A stretch of DNA of 64,000 bases from Piromyces finnis (Eukaryota > Neocallimastigomycota > Neocallimastigomycetes > Neocallimastigales > Neocallimastigaceae): assembly GCA_002104945.1 (NCBI GenBank), contig MCFH01000050.1, forward strand, positions 251,501 to 315,500. Direction: 5' to 3'. This document shows, in pieces, positions 49,154-62,652 of the stretch (positions are counted from its first letter, which is position 1; every line of letters starts with the position of its first letter). Both the position numbers and the translations under genes were made by a program. Below the pieces are notes generated by a model. The model worked only from the letters and a program-made list of their open reading frames with translations, did not search any database and was not told where the DNA came from.

Positions 49154-50217
49154 TTAACAGTTACATTGACCATTTTCTTGGTTATTATTATCTTGGTCAA
49201 CAAGATTAACTCTACCATTTTCATTTTGACCTGGTCTTGAATTAAGATTCTTATTGTTAGCTAAAATTTGTTCATATGGGATTTTCTTGGCTATAATAAT
49301 TATAATGATATTAAAATTTATAAGTTTATTTTTTGTACACAATTTATAATTTAAATAACTATTTTTTTTTTTTTTTTTTTTACTATTATTAATTATTATT
49401 AAATATATCTATTGGATTACTACTATTATTTAGTATTCTTAGAGTGTATCTTTATTTTTCAATTTTTCTTTAAAATAATAATAATAATAATACTAATAAA
49501 AAAACATTCATATTTAATTGATTCTTACCAAGTTCAGTGAAAACTTCAATAATATTGGTACCAGTCTTTGCACTAGCTTCAAAGAATAATAATTCATTTT
49601 CATTAGCATAAGCCTCGGCTTCTTCGTATGGTACAGCACGGTTATTAGCCAAATCAATTTTATTACCAACTAAAGCAATAACAATATTTGGATTAGCTTG
49701 TCTTTGAAGTTCTTTAACCCAAGTCTTAGCCTTTTCTAATGAAGCCTTTTTTTTTTAATAATTTATAAAATCAATATATTTTTTAAAGGTATTTTCATAA
49801 TATATAAGAAACAATTAATTATTAAAGAAACTATTAAAAATAGAAGGAAAAGATGATACATGATTTTATTTATAAAGAAAGTTTCAAGCATAGAAAATAA
49901 ATACTTACTGGTTTGGTAATATCATATACAATAACAGCAGCTTGTGCATTTCTATAATACATTGGTGCTAATGAGTGGAAACGTTCTTGACCAGCAGTAT
50001 CCCAAATTTCAAATTTAATAATACGATCATCAAGTTTACAACGTTGAGTTAAGAAAGCAGCACCAATAGTTGGTTCTTTGTTATCTTGATATTCATTGTT
50101 TACAAATCTAAGAACAATACTTGATTTACCAACAGCTGATTCACCTAATAAAACAAGTTTAACTTGAATTGGCTTCATATTTGAAGCAGCAGCATCATTT
50201 CTACCAGAAAAGCTCAT
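49154..50217 (-). CDS. RAB5: Rab5-family GTPase (Vps21/Ypt5-like)
   Basis: Small GTPase of early endosome fusion. Three exons, 49909-50217, 49529-49745 and 49154-49290, give 220 aa. GTPase motifs are [17 protein letters not shown] (P loop, residues about 22-38), [11 protein letters not shown] (switch I, Rab5-type), [31 protein letters not shown] (switch II and inter-switch), VGNKIDL (guanine specificity) and FEASAKTG. The C-terminus ends NGQCNC, a Cys-x-Cys geranylgeranylation signal. The E/F-L-T switch I sequence distinguishes Rab5 from other Rabs. Splice joins fall after ITKP and within the Ala of AKKIPY. Its likely activator, a VPS9-domain protein, is encoded at 31985-34473. Confidence 0.96.
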
Positions 50218-52639
50218 CTTTGAAAATATTTATAAAAGTAAAAATTAACCTATTGAAAAATAATTGATATGTAGTGTTTTTATTGTTTTGTTATTATTAA
50301 AATGATTGTTTTAATGTTTTTATTTAATAGGTATTTTAATTGTTTTTATTTTTTTTATATTTTCATTTTTTTTTTTTTTTTTTTTTTTAGTAAATGCATA
50401 TAAAGAGGAATAGGTTATATATTTATTTAAAATAAATTATAAAGTATAATAGAAATAAATGTTAAGTTAGTACATTTATGTTATATATATAAAAAAAAAA
50501 AAAAAAAAAAACATAAAAACATAAAAGAATTAAAGAAGGAATAGGAATAAATTTGTGTGTTATATTAATGTTAGTAATTGAATTTTTGGAGATTTCTATT
50601 TCCATATTTATTTTCTATCTTCTTTTAAAAATTGGGATTATATTCTATTTTATATATGTAAAATATAAATATTTTTTTTTATGATAATAAATATGAATTA
50701 TACTGTATATTATTGTTTGAATAAATAAAATGCATTATATTTTATAATATAAAATTGCTTTAAAAAATATAAATTTGGTTCCTCTTCTTAATGTATATGT
50801 ATATATATATACAAACATTATTTATATATATATTGTTTTATATTTATTTTTAGTCATTGATATACCCATCCTTATTGTTAATATTATAATTGCTTTTGAT
50901 ATCCAAGTATTTTAAACTCTACGAATCTTTATTTAAAAAAAAGAAGTATTTTTAAAAATATTATATTCACATTTATTTTAATTAAAAATACTTTTATTTA
51001 TTTATAAAATGATTTGAGATTATTATCATTATGGATAATATATTATGCTTCTTATTTTATTATTTATAATTATAATTATATATACATTTCTTAAATGGAA
51101 AATAAATGATTTTGTAGTATATGAATTTTTCCTCCTTTTTTTAATATTTGTATATAATAATATTAATTCAAATTTATGCTTATGATGGTTTTATTCAAGA
51201 AATCTACCTTTTTTTTTTTAAATAATATTAATCGTCTTTGTATAAAAATATTATTTTTTTTTTTTAAAGTTTACAATTAGAAAATATTATAAATATTATA
51301 ATATTATCAAAAATGAATATATAAAAAAAATAATAATAATTATTTAATTATTTTTTATCTATAATTATAAATATTTTTTTTAACAAATATATTTTTAACT
51401 TTAAAATTATTATATATTATCAATAAATTTATTATATATTATAAAATTAATATATTGACTATATTTTAGTTCATATCATTTCTTTTACATTATTAATTAT
51501 TTATTATTATTAAAATTTTTTTTGTTTCCACAATTAATATTCTATAATTTTTTTAATTATAAACAATTAAAATTAATAAATAAATAATAATAATAATAAA
51601 AGCAATTCAAATTATACAATTATTAAAACCTATTCGAGAAAAAGGAATTATAAAAAATATATAAAAAGGTATAGTTTTGGTAAAATTGTAAAATTAAAAT
51701 AAAATAAAAAACAGTCATTTTCTAATTCTTTACAATTTTATTTATTTTAAAAAAGAAAATAAAAAGTTAATTTTAATATATTATTTTCATTTATTATAAA
51801 TTAAAAATGTGTGTAAATAAAAAAAAAACTAACCAGGAAAAATAAAAAGTTTTTTTTTTTTGACACTTATTACTTATTAATATTCTTTTTGAAATAACAG
51901 TTACTTTATTTAAAAAACTTTTTAAACTCCTATTATCTCATAGTATAGCCTAAAACTTAGTATTTGAAAAAAAAAAAAACTATTCAGTAAAATATCAAAT
52001 TTAATATAAAGTATTAGTATTAAATACACATACACATATATATATTTTTTAGTTAATAAATTATTATTTATAATATTTATTCTCCCATCTTTATGTCTAT
52101 TAAATGTTTCTTTAATTTTTGGGTAGAATATTAAGGTATATTGTGTGTGTATCGCAACAAGTTTAATTTTAAAAATTCAAATATATAATAAATTTTTATA
52201 TATCTTCTGTAGTTACTTTAATTTTATTATTATCATTATCATTAAAATTTATTTTAAATGAATAAAAACAAATATTAATATTTAATTCTTCATCATGAAG
52301 TGGTTTGTAATTATTTTAAAACAGATAAATTTTATTTTATTAATGAAAACAACTAAAATGTTTCTTTTCATTAATCAAGAATTCCTAAATTTTCTTATTA
52401 ATATTCTATAATTTAATATAATAATTTGTATTTTTATTTTTACTATTTCTTGTTTAAAAATTGTATATAAATTATTAATCAATATATATATATAAATTGA
52501 TATTTCATAAAATACCATTTCTTTTTTTATTAATTGGTTTGTTGTATTTTACATAATTCTTAAATATACTTAGCCATTCTTCGGAAAAAATTATTGATAA
52601 ATTATTGGGAGAGAAAGAATTATAGATGTTTTTCATTAT

Positions 52640-52670
<31 letters not shown>

Positions 52671-53242
52671 CTCTTAAAATACGATCCCACTCATCCATAA
52701 TAGAAACAATTTTTCTTTCTTTATATATTGTTTAAATAAAATCAATGTTTATTAAGTATATTTATAACTATTATATATATATTATATTTTGATTTTTTAA
52801 TTATTTTTTACAACTATTAGAACAACTAGAATTATAAATATAATATACTAATTCTTTTTCTTTTGGATTACTAAATTATCATTCTTAAGTTAAATTTTTA
52901 TTTTATACTGTCATTATTAAAATTAAAATACATATAATTATTTTTGGTATTACATTTTTTTTTAATGATAGCATATAAATGAACGGTATAATAATTAAAT
53001 ATAAAATATTTAAACGATATTATTTACTTTAATTTATATTTATTTTTAATTTTTTATTAAATAACTTATAATAAAAATGTTCTATTTATATGTATATTTT
53101 ATAAAAAGAGAGCTTTTATTATTCGTAAAAGATATAAAAATTAAAATTTTTAAAGGTTGTTATTTTTATTAGTATATATATATATATATTTTTTTTATCT
53201 ATCTATCTATCTTTTTTATTTGCTTATTTATCTAAATTCGGT
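50218..53242. other. AT-rich intergenic desert
   Basis: 3 kb without a supported gene. It has T-runs at 50368-50389 and 52640-52670 (the latter makes a short poly-Lys frame on the minus strand) and A-runs at 50491-50510. Nothing else is seen. Confidence 0.6.
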
Positions 53243-54413
53243 TTATATTTTTATGGATTCACAAGCTTTTGGTAAATTGTGAATAAAAGTATGTACGGAA
53301 TGAAGGGCAACACTTTGATAGTCTGATAGACGACAAACTTCTTCATATAGAGTTGGTGTTGCATGAGTAACAGCTGTTGAATCAGCCACAAATTTCCCAA
53401 CCATACGAGATGGGTCATGTGACTTTTCATAGATAGAATAAAGTTCCTTTGAAAGGACCTTATCAAAGATAGCCCCTGGAAGAGACATTAACCAAAGAAC
53501 CATTCCAGTAATTTTTAAATCATAAATTTCTTGATCTGAAAATTTAACGCCAAAGGCTTCCTTTAATTTATTTTTAAGTGGGTATTTTATTAAGAAATCG
53601 TTAATTTTTCTGACATTGGCTATTCTTTCACTGGTAACACCTGGTCCTGAACGAGTACGAACATATTTATCAACATATTGATAATAGTGGGAAGCCTTTG
53701 CATCATCTACCAATTGTTTTAATTGTTTTCTAGCTTCTAATGGTGTTAAATAATAATTTGGAACTACAAAAAGATCAAATGATTCTGGAATAACATCTAA
53801 AATACATTCAATAATTTCTTCTGGGTTTTTAGGTGATTTCTTTTGAATTTCTTCTGGTATTGTTTTCATATAAAATTCAGATAATGGTTTCCAGTTATCT
53901 GGATCACGATTAAATTTGCAAAGTGGAATAGCGTTACGATCAGCTTTCTTAACAATGAAATAACCTCTAGAATGTCCTGTGACTTTATCAATCATATTTA
54001 ATGAATCCCATAAAAGATCTGTATTACACCAATATGATGGATCTTTTCAATTCAATTTTTTTTTTTGGAGTTTTTTGTTATTTTTTTTAAATTATAGTAA
54101 TAATATAATAATATTGGAATTCCATTTCAATAGTTAAGATTTTTATTTATAAAAAAAAATATATATATAATTATGTTTCTGTATACATACATTTATATCT
54201 TGCCTAGAAAAAGATATTTAAATAGAACAAATATTTAATATTAATATTAATATTACATTTTAATTTATAATTTATTCATAATAAATAAAAATAAAAAGGT
54301 ATACATACAACATCAAGAATTAATATATTATTAGATTTTGGGTGATATCCAGCAATTGGAGAATAATGTCCTAATTTTTTTAATATAAAAGACACGATAA
54401 TTTTTATTAAGCT

Positions 54414-54445
<32 letters not shown>

Positions 54446-55756
54446 TGTAGTATTGTAAATTTACAGTTTTTTATAATAATAGTAATAATATCTATAAATT
54501 TATAAATATAATATGTTACCATCACCAGTTTGACCAAGACCTTTTCTTGAATAACTAATGATTATATGGGAATCATAGGTTTGAACAGCTTCTTCAACAT
54601 CTTGTAAAAATTCTTTTTTAGTATAATTTTCAGCACGTTTTGGAATAACTGTTAAACCATTACAACGAGATAAACAAATAAAATCTCTAAAGTCAATACC
54701 ATGTTTTCTAACCTATATTAAGTAATATTATAAATATGAAATTAAAATATATATATTATTATTATATACATATGTCATAATCAAATAATCGTAATAGCAA
54801 TAAATAAATAAGTAAAAAATTTTAAGGCAAAAAAATATATATAATTAAATAGAATTATAGTAATATTATATTTACATATTCAAGTGAGTAACAGCATTCA
54901 AGCATATCATCTGACCACCATCTCCAAATACCTTTCCATCTCTTACATGGGTCAACTTCCTATAAACATTTACGAAAATTTTTATTTTTTGTTATTATTT
55001 ACATACTGCTTATTATAATTGACAATTCATTATTTATTTTTTAAAAAAATGAATGATAAAATTTGAATTTTAAAATCTAAATTTCTGAAATTCATTTCAT
55101 ATAATTAAAAATTTGTTTTACTGAAAAGCTAAACTTACTACTGCATTAAGAACCATACATAAAGTTCCTAAACCACAATAAGAAGGATCACTTTGTGTAG
55201 TGAAATTTCCAGATAAAGCGAAAAAATTGTTGGCATAACCATTATTTAAAGTTTCTTTAAATATCTATTTTTGAATTATTTTATAAATTATATTATACTT
55301 TAATTTATTAAAGAAATAAAAAAAAAAAAAGTAACAATAATAAATTTTATTTTGTATTTTATTACCTCAATTCCTTCCTTACTACCAAAATTAATTAATT
55401 TTTCCGGTAAACGTCTATTTAACATTTAAATTGAATAATTGTTATGATATAATATTTAGTAATTGAAAATCCAATTTTGTAATATTAAATATTATTCATT
55501 TTCCCTTTTTAAAGTTCATAATTTTTTTTTTTTTCCTAATAATTTAATGATAAAAATATATGAACCTTCCATGAACAGTTCTTCTCATAACTTCATTTGA
55601 GCTTTGCTTTTCTGGTGGTCTTAAGGTAAATTTATTTTTATATTGAAATGGACTATTATGTGAATAATTAGCCTTTAAATTTGTAAAATTTAATAATGCG
55701 GTTAAAGGCTTCTTATTTAAATTAAAAGAATTTGTTACACCAGCTAAAAATGACAT
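53243..55756 (-). CDS. PCS1: Phytochelatin synthase
   Basis: Papain-fold transpeptidase that makes phytochelatins from glutathione for metal binding. Eight exons join in frame: 55566-55756, 55366-55414, 55139-55264, 54876-54959, 54520-54712, 54309-54370, 54191-54203 (13 nt) and 53243-54042 (505 aa). Catalytic Cys is in TTQSDPSYCGLGTLCMVLNA, His in TGDGHYSPIAGYH and Asp in LLILDVARYKYPSYW. Other family blocks are RWKGIWRWWSDDMLECC, IDFRDFICLSRCNG and SRGYFIVKK. The first 60 residues (MSFLAGVTNSFNLNKKPLTA onward) are a basic, hydroxylated, acid-poor extension before the usual start (RRLP); it resembles an organelle-targeting presequence. The C-terminal 250 residues are not Cys-rich as in plant enzymes. 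The exon 1 donor GTTCAT is unusual. Confidence 0.94.
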
Positions 55757-57165
55757 TTTTTTTTTCTTTCTTCTGCTTTAAATTATTATGATAAGATAAT
55801 ATTAATTTATTATATCAATTTGATTTTTATTTTTTTTTTTTAAAAAAAAAAGAAAAGGATTTGAAATTATTATAAAAATGTTAAATATTAATAAAAATTA
55901 ATATTTATTAATTTTTTTCAAATATTAAAAACATATTTATTTTATATTTACTTTTTTTATTATTATTTAATTTTTATTGTTGGTATATTTATTATAATAA
56001 TATATATTATTATTAAGAAGGAAATTAATTATCTCTTGTTGACGACGACAAAACTAATTTTTCTTTTACTGATATATCATAATTATATAATAAGTTTTTA
56101 TCAACAATTAATTTTTTAAATATTTTTTAATTGTAAACATATAATCTATAGATATATAATTTTTTATGTAACAATCTTAAAATCCTTAATTCTTCATATA
56201 ATACAATAGATATATCCAATAAAATCGGTGAAAATAGCCAATAAAACAATAAAATTTTTACATTAATTATATCACATGAATAAAAAATAATGGCTCTAAC
56301 CACAATAAAATCTTTTTCTATTCACTGACAAGGAATCTTTTTTTCATTCTTATTACTGTATTTTTAACTCTTTTCTGTAATTATAATTTTTTTTTTTAGA
56401 CTAGGAAGAGAATACACTTCTTCTTGTATTTATTTATTTGATTTGAGATATTACATAATAATAGGTGATAATACATATAGATATAATAAATAATAAATAA
56501 AAATAAAAAAAAAATATATATATAAATATAAAAATATAAATATAAAATAAAATAAAATAATTACTAAAGTTGCATAAAAGTTCAATGAACTCTGCAATTC
56601 GTACTGCATGGGATTGGTCGTTACCTTATAAATTAAATGAAATAAAAAAGAGAAATAACATCAGGTAGGATAGTGTGGTGTCCACTAAACTCTCCCATGA
56701 GACCCCGATGAACTGTAAAGCTGTTCATTCAAATGTCTTTGGTGTAGCTCCTCATAAGCTAAAGTTCCACCAAGAAGGAACGGTAAAATTATAAATAATG
56801 AACCTTTTTCCTTTATTAAGCTATTATTAAAATTTTATTCCATTTAATTTTTCTACAATTTATTATATTAAAATTTTCTAGACTCAAATACAACTACACC
56901 ATTTTATGTATAATACAATTCTAACAAACTTTATATTTTTTTATGTGTTATTAAACTTTTTATTAAGCGATTTTATATAATATATTATGTTGTTACATAA
57001 ATCTATTTTACAGGACTACATTATATATTATTGGAATAAAAAAAAAATATTATGTAATCGTTTTTTAATCCTAATTCATATTATAATATGCATTTTAAAA
57101 GTTATATATTTTTATACTATTTTTCTTCTTTTTCTTTTTTTTTTTAAGGCCATTTTATTGTTATT

Positions 57166-57205
<40 letters not shown>

Positions 57206-57351
57206 ATATTTTATATAATATAACATGGTATATATAAAATAAGAATAAAAAATGAATATGTGAAAATAATTATAATTAAATGATCATTCTATATCAAATT
57301 ATACTAAAATAATCATTACTATTTAATCCTCTTTATAATATTATAATTTAT
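55757..57351. other. Intergenic region containing dispersed repeat copy B
   Basis: Apart from the GC-rich island at 56583-56783, this is AT-rich sequence with an A-run at 57169-57203. No intact gene is recognised. Confidence 0.6.
56583..56783 (-). repeat. Dispersed gene-like repeat, copy B
   Basis: Read on the minus strand, 56783 down to 56676 is homologous to copy A at 19019-19136. It codes PFLLGGTLAYEELHQRHLNE, QLYSSSGSHGRV before a stop. After about 60 AT-rich bases that look like an intron, a second GC-rich block (about 56629-56573) codes NDQSHAVRIAEFIELLCNF between an AG and a stop. The combination suggests a decayed, intron-bearing gene or transposon fragment rather than a structured RNA. 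The family is not recognised. Confidence 0.65.
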
Positions 57352-58647
57352 CTAGTTTTTAGTTTCTGTGTTTTCTTGTGGAGCAGTAGTTTCCTTATTG
57401 GCTCCCTTAGCTTCCTTTTTAGCTAACTTTTCCTTTTCTTCAAGTAAAAGTTCGTAAATTAAAGATAAAGCTTTTTCTTTATTTTCTTCTGTACCAATAA
57501 TGGTGAAGGTACGTTCTTCCTTGTTTTCATTAGTAATTGGACTAATACTGATCTTAGTTCCAGAAATCTTACGAATTTCGGCAATTTTACTACCCTTTTT
57601 ACCAATAGTACAACCAACAAAGTTAGCTGGAACCTTGAAGGTTAATGGTTGTTGAGTAGTATCAGCTTTAGTGTTATTAACGTTACTGACAATACCGTCT
57701 AACTTAGCAGCTAAACCGTTTTTGTCATTTAATGGTAAAGAACTAGCATTCTTTTGACTACTGTAGTGAGTACTGATATTTAAGAATTCATTAATGTTGT
57801 ATTTTTTAGATGGCTTGAATAAGATATTGTTAGTTGCCTTTTCAATATCTCTTAAAATGCTAACAATAATATAATGAATTGCAACATGAATAGCATCAGC
57901 AGTACCAATAACTTCAATAACACGTTCAGTGGATTGTGGAAGCATATCTTTTGAAGCAATAATATAAGCCTTTGAAGTATCTTGAATTTCTTTAATATTT
58001 TCACCGCTCTTACCAATAATTGAACCTAAAAGTAAATGTGAAACAAGTAAATGAATTGGAGTTCTAGTAACAACATGTGGTTTGCCATTATGATGTTTTG
58101 GATTGTTGGCTGGAAGGTTACTGTTTTCAATAAGATATTTGGCAAATAAAGCATATGCCTAGAATATTATTTTATTTATAAAGAAAAAAAATATTTAAAG
58201 ATATGAAAAAAAGTGAAATTAATTGGTAATTAGTTTTTATTTAAAAACTTTCATTACTTATATTTTCTCTTTTCAATTTATTATTGCACTACTATTTATT
58301 TTATGTATTCTTTTTACAAATTATTTTAATATTTATATTATATTTACCTTTGGGATATTATCTAAGGTACCAGTAACAGTTAAAATTCTTTCATTGACAC
58401 CTTCAACGACTGGAGAGACAGCAGCTTTGACACCAGTGGCATCTCTAACTTCTTTAACATTCTTTCCACCCTTACCAATGATAGCACCAGCTTCCTTTGA
58501 AGTAACTAAAGAACGAATTGAAATGGTTTTAGTTTTTAAGCTATCTTCGAGATCTAATTTTTCAATATTTATTTTTTCTTGAACAGTTTCAGCGGTAACA
58601 GTTTCTGGTTTAGTTTCCTTTGGAGCTTCAGTGGTTTCTGGAGTCAT
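57352..58647 (-). CDS. Three-KH-domain RNA-binding protein (PCBP/Pbp2-like)
   Basis: Binds single-stranded RNA; relatives (PCBP, yeast Pbp2/Hek2) act in mRNA localisation and stability. Two exons, 58348-58647 and 57352-58158, give 368 aa. The KH domains show their GxxG loops in order: SKEAGAIIGKGGKNVKEVRDATG (about residue 45-67), LLLGSIIGKSGENIKEIQDTS (about 135-155) and ANFVGCTIGKKGSKIAEIRKISG (about 275-297). A Lys/Ala/Glu-rich tail follows. I prefer the Met at 58647 (MTPETTEAPKE) to the one 18 bases upstream, because a TATAG acceptor-like sequence lies between them and may end a 5' UTR intron. Codon use is more regular than in neighbouring genes, suggesting good expression. Confidence 0.9.
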
Positions 58648-61322
58648 TTTAACTATAGATAACATAATTAAATTAAATAAAAAATTAAAAAATATACCAT
58701 AAAATTTTGATATTTATTTATTTATTTTAAATATATTTTAATAAAAAAAATTTTTTTTATCTATTATTATACATTGTTACAAAAACTTATTTTTATTTTT
58801 TTTTTTTTTTTTTTGGTATGTTTTAAATATTACTTTATTCATCATAGGTCTTTTTTTTTAAATTCTTTTATTCTATAAATTTCATTATCTATCATAACTT
58901 TATAATATTATTATTTTTCTAATCCTGATATTAAATGATGTTTTTTTATTATTTAAATTTTATTTACTATTATAATTAAAAGAAATGTCTTTATTTTTAA
59001 TCTTATATTACTTTAAAGCTTACTCGCTTATTATTTACTATTTTTTTTTTATCTATTTTATTAATTAATAAAAAGTAAATTGTTATAGAGTTTGTATTAT
59101 TTATTAATATTTATTTTTTATAATGTTTATTTAATTATTATTATTATTTTTTTTTGTTTTTGTTTTTGTTTTAATATCATAAGATAATTTTTTTTTTTTA
59201 CTTTTTTTTCTCTTTTTTCTTTTCATCTTCTCTTTTTTTAATACAAAAAATTATAAACACATTTGTTTTTTATTTATTTCTTTATTTATTTATTTGTATA
59301 ATATTTCTCTTTCCATCTGATGATTTAATAATAATAACAGGAAGAAAAAAAAGTCGGTAATATAATCTTTACCTTTTTATACTTAATATATGTAAAAATA
59401 AATTTGTAAAAAATGGTAATTTTAATTATTTGTTATATATTTATGATATGGATGTAAAAAGTGAAGTTATGGATAAACAATGGATATATTAAATCTCTAA
59501 AATGTTAATCCGTCTCTAAACTAATTGTTTTTTTTTTAAAGTTAGAAAGAAAAGAAAATAAATATTTATAATAGTTTTTTTTAATATATTTAAAATTATA
59601 AAATATAATGATTTGTATTAATATTTATATTACTTTAATATTAAATAATATTAAAATCTTTTTTTTAAGTTTTTTAATTATATTTAATAGGTAATATTAA
59701 TAATAAAAAAGAAAATATTTAATATTAATATTAATAATACTATAATTATTATAATTATTATTTAATAATTAACATTCCATTTATGTAGCAACAACAAATT
59801 ATTAATTCTTAAATTTAAAGATACAATAAAATATTATACAATAACATAATATAATACAATCTATTACAATATATATTACTTATTAAAATATATAATTGTA
59901 TAAAAAATAATTTAATAATTTATTTTTTAATACTAAAATTATGATTTATTAAAATTTATAATATATTACATTATAGCTTAATATATTTATAATATCATTT
60001 ATTTATTTTAAATAAATTAATCATCATCAAAAAAGGATAGGTTGTATCATGTACATTTGTAAACAGTAAAAAAGAAAAATAATGTAAAGTATTGTAAAGA
60101 AGAATGAAATTAAAAAGGTAAAATAGGATTATAAATAATATTTTATAATAGAATTTGACATTGGACTATGTTAAAATTTAATTTTTATCTGTAATTCCAT
60201 ACTTTATTATAAATACAATTATTTATATAATTTCACAAGGTATTAATTGATCATCTTTTTTTCTCATCCCAGTTTTAAATTATTATGTTTTAAATGTGGT
60301 TTAAATTATAAAATATTAAATTATTAATTAATATTTATATATGATTTAACTGATTATTACATATATTGGAATATACGGTTAAAAGTTTTAATTTATTATT
60401 TTTAATTAAAATTAATATTTAATGTATTCTACATCAAAAATTTAATATTATATTAAAAAAAATTTATTAAAATTTAATTAATGTAAATGATTTCCTTTTT
60501 TATAATTAAATGTATATTTTTATATTATTATTAATTACTACTTATTAGATGTCAAAATAAAAATAAAAACATTTTGTAATTATAAACTGTAAAGAAAGTG
60601 TTTTCTTATTATTAAAAAAAAAAAACGAATAATGAATAAAAAAATAATTATAATATAATTTATACTTTTAGACTATACCATGAATATAATTAAATAATTT
60701 ATGTAAAACATTTTTAATGTAATTTATAACATTTAAGAAATAACGTAGCTTATAATACATAAATGTATTGAACTTTAATTATTTGATGGATAAATAACAT
60801 AGAATCTAAATGTATCTATAACATAAAAAACTACTCTTCTTTGTAGAAATAATGATTTTTATAAAATAAAACATATTTAAATAATCATGAGATTATTAGT
60901 TCAATAATGACTATAAAACTATTATTTTAAATTTGATAAAAGAAAATACTAACAATTAAAATGGCTTTTACTGACTACCTATTCAACCAACAATTATAAT
61001 AGACATAAAATCTATTGTACATATTAAATAGTTATATAAAATTTTGATAATAAACTATGAATTTTATAATTTTTATTATTTGTTCAGAATGTGACGATGC
61101 TCGATTACTTAAATAAGATTTATATTACAATATATTTATAATAATATATCTGTTTTCATTATCAATTTACTTTTTTAATGTATATTTTTTGTAAAGAAGC
61201 ATATTGTATATTTTTTTAATAATTATTATTCAATTTTAATGATAAATTTTTACTTTTAGGTTAATTTAATAGTAACTATTATTAAAAAAAATTATTATTT
61301 TAATACAGTAAAAGGAAAAAAA
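58648..61322. other. AT-rich intergenic desert
   Basis: 2.7 kb without a supported gene. It has T-runs at 58797-58814 and a TTTTTG repeat near 59153-59171. Nothing else is seen. Confidence 0.6.
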
Positions 61323-62432
61323 TTAAAAATCTTGATTCTGAATGAAATTAATAAATCTGGATTCTGAAGAGTCTAAATAAGCCTTATATTTTTTTTGCTT
61401 TTCTATATCATCACCAATATTCTCCTTTTCAGAAACTGAAGCAATATTACAAAGTGAAAGTAAAAGACAATTATTCCATTGTTGTTCAAATTCATCTCTT
61501 GAGAAATCTTTTACACCATATTTAACTAATTCTTCGTAGTAAAAGTTTTTAATTTTTAAAATTTCATCCTTGGTGGTTTTACTACTTAACCAAATACCTA
61601 ATAAAAGGACAATATCCTTAATACCATAACCAATAGAAGAATATTGCCAATCAACCATAATAATTTCATTATTAGTATTGTCAATGAAAACATTAGTTGG
61701 TTGAGGGTCACCATGAACTAAAGTACAATTTTTTAAATCAGATGGGAAATTTCTTTCATATATTTGTTTAATATCTATTCCTTTAATCGTTTCAATTGTT
61801 TTTTCGTTTAAACGATGTTGGTTTCTTTCAATAAAATTAAATTTTCTTTCTTCAAACATTTGAATTGTTAAATCTTTTAAATAGATAGCAAAATTTGGTT
61901 CTTTCATCCATTCAATGGTTTCAAAAAGTGAATTTTCTTTATAATTCCAAAATTTACTTTGTAAAAGAGAAAAGTATTTAACAATGGAAATAGCCATTTC
62001 ATAATCAATTTCATTATCTTGATTTGCAACTGTTAGATTTTTTAATGATAAATCTTCCATTACAATTATAAATTTATTTTTAGTATCAGCAACAGAAGAA
62101 TAATAAACCTTTGGGGTTTTTAATTCTGGTAATTTTTCGAGTTGTTTATAAAATTGAACTTCTTTATAATAACCTTGTATATTTTGAAGTAATGCATTGA
62201 TACCTGAATTTTTAGTAGCTAATTTAATAATAAGTGATTTTGGAAGATTATAATTATCATTTTTATAAGTTGGAATTATTCTAAAAACTTCACTTTTAAA
62301 ACTTGGTGGGATATTTTCACCATCTTTTATTGAAATAATTTTATTATTATTATTAAGAATGCTATCCTTTAAAATTTGATTTAAATATTCAACTGTAATT
62401 TCATCTTTACTTTCTGGTATTGGAATAGCCAT
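61323..62432 (-). CDS. Kinase-like phosphotransferase (EcKL/CHK or APH type), intronless
   Basis: A 369-aa single-exon gene of the protein-kinase-like phosphotransferase fold. The N-lobe has FRIIPTYKND and SLIIKLA (Lys about 70), then a hinge-like IIVMEDLS. The catalytic loop is LVHGDPQPTNVFID (His about 240, Asp at HGD, Asn at TN) and the metal site is IIMVDWQYSSIGYGIKDIVLLL. This pattern (HGDxxxxN and a later DWQ/DFQ) is that of aminoglycoside phosphotransferase and ecdysteroid/choline-kinase-like families; the overall look is closest to the CHK/EcKL (DUF1679) type. Substrate is unknown, so I do not name it as a resistance gene. Unlike almost all neighbours it has no intron, which fits either acquisition by transfer or retroposition. 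Confidence 0.8.
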   Translation of the reverse strand: MAIPIPESKDEITVEYLNQILKDSILNNNNKIISIKDGENIPPSFKSEVFRIIPTYKNDNYNLPKSLIIKLATKNSGINALLQNIQGYYKEVQFYKQLEKLPELKTPKVYYSSVADTKNKFIIVMEDLSLKNLTVANQDNEIDYEMAISIVKYFSLLQSKFWNYKENSLFETIEWMKEPNFAIYLKDLTIQMFEERKFNFIERNQHRLNEKTIETIKGIDIKQIYERNFPSDLKNCTLVHGDPQPTNVFIDNTNNEIIMVDWQYSSIGYGIKDIVLLLGIWLSSKTTKDEILKIKNFYYEELVKYGVKDFSRDEFEQQWNNCLLLSLCNIASVSEKENIGDDIEKQKKYKAYLDSSESRFINFIQNQDF

Positions 62433-62483
62433 TTTTTTCCACTATAAAAAATAAAAAAGATAATAGCTAATAGTAATAATAAT

Positions 62484-62515
<32 letters not shown>

Positions 62516-62652
62516 CCTATAAACCAATTACTTTTAATAAAAATTTTTAATAATAATAACCAATTATTAAATAAACTTTAATTATTATATTAAAATCTTT
62601 ATTTTTAAAAATTTATCTTTATAAAAAAAACAATATATAAATACAAATAATA

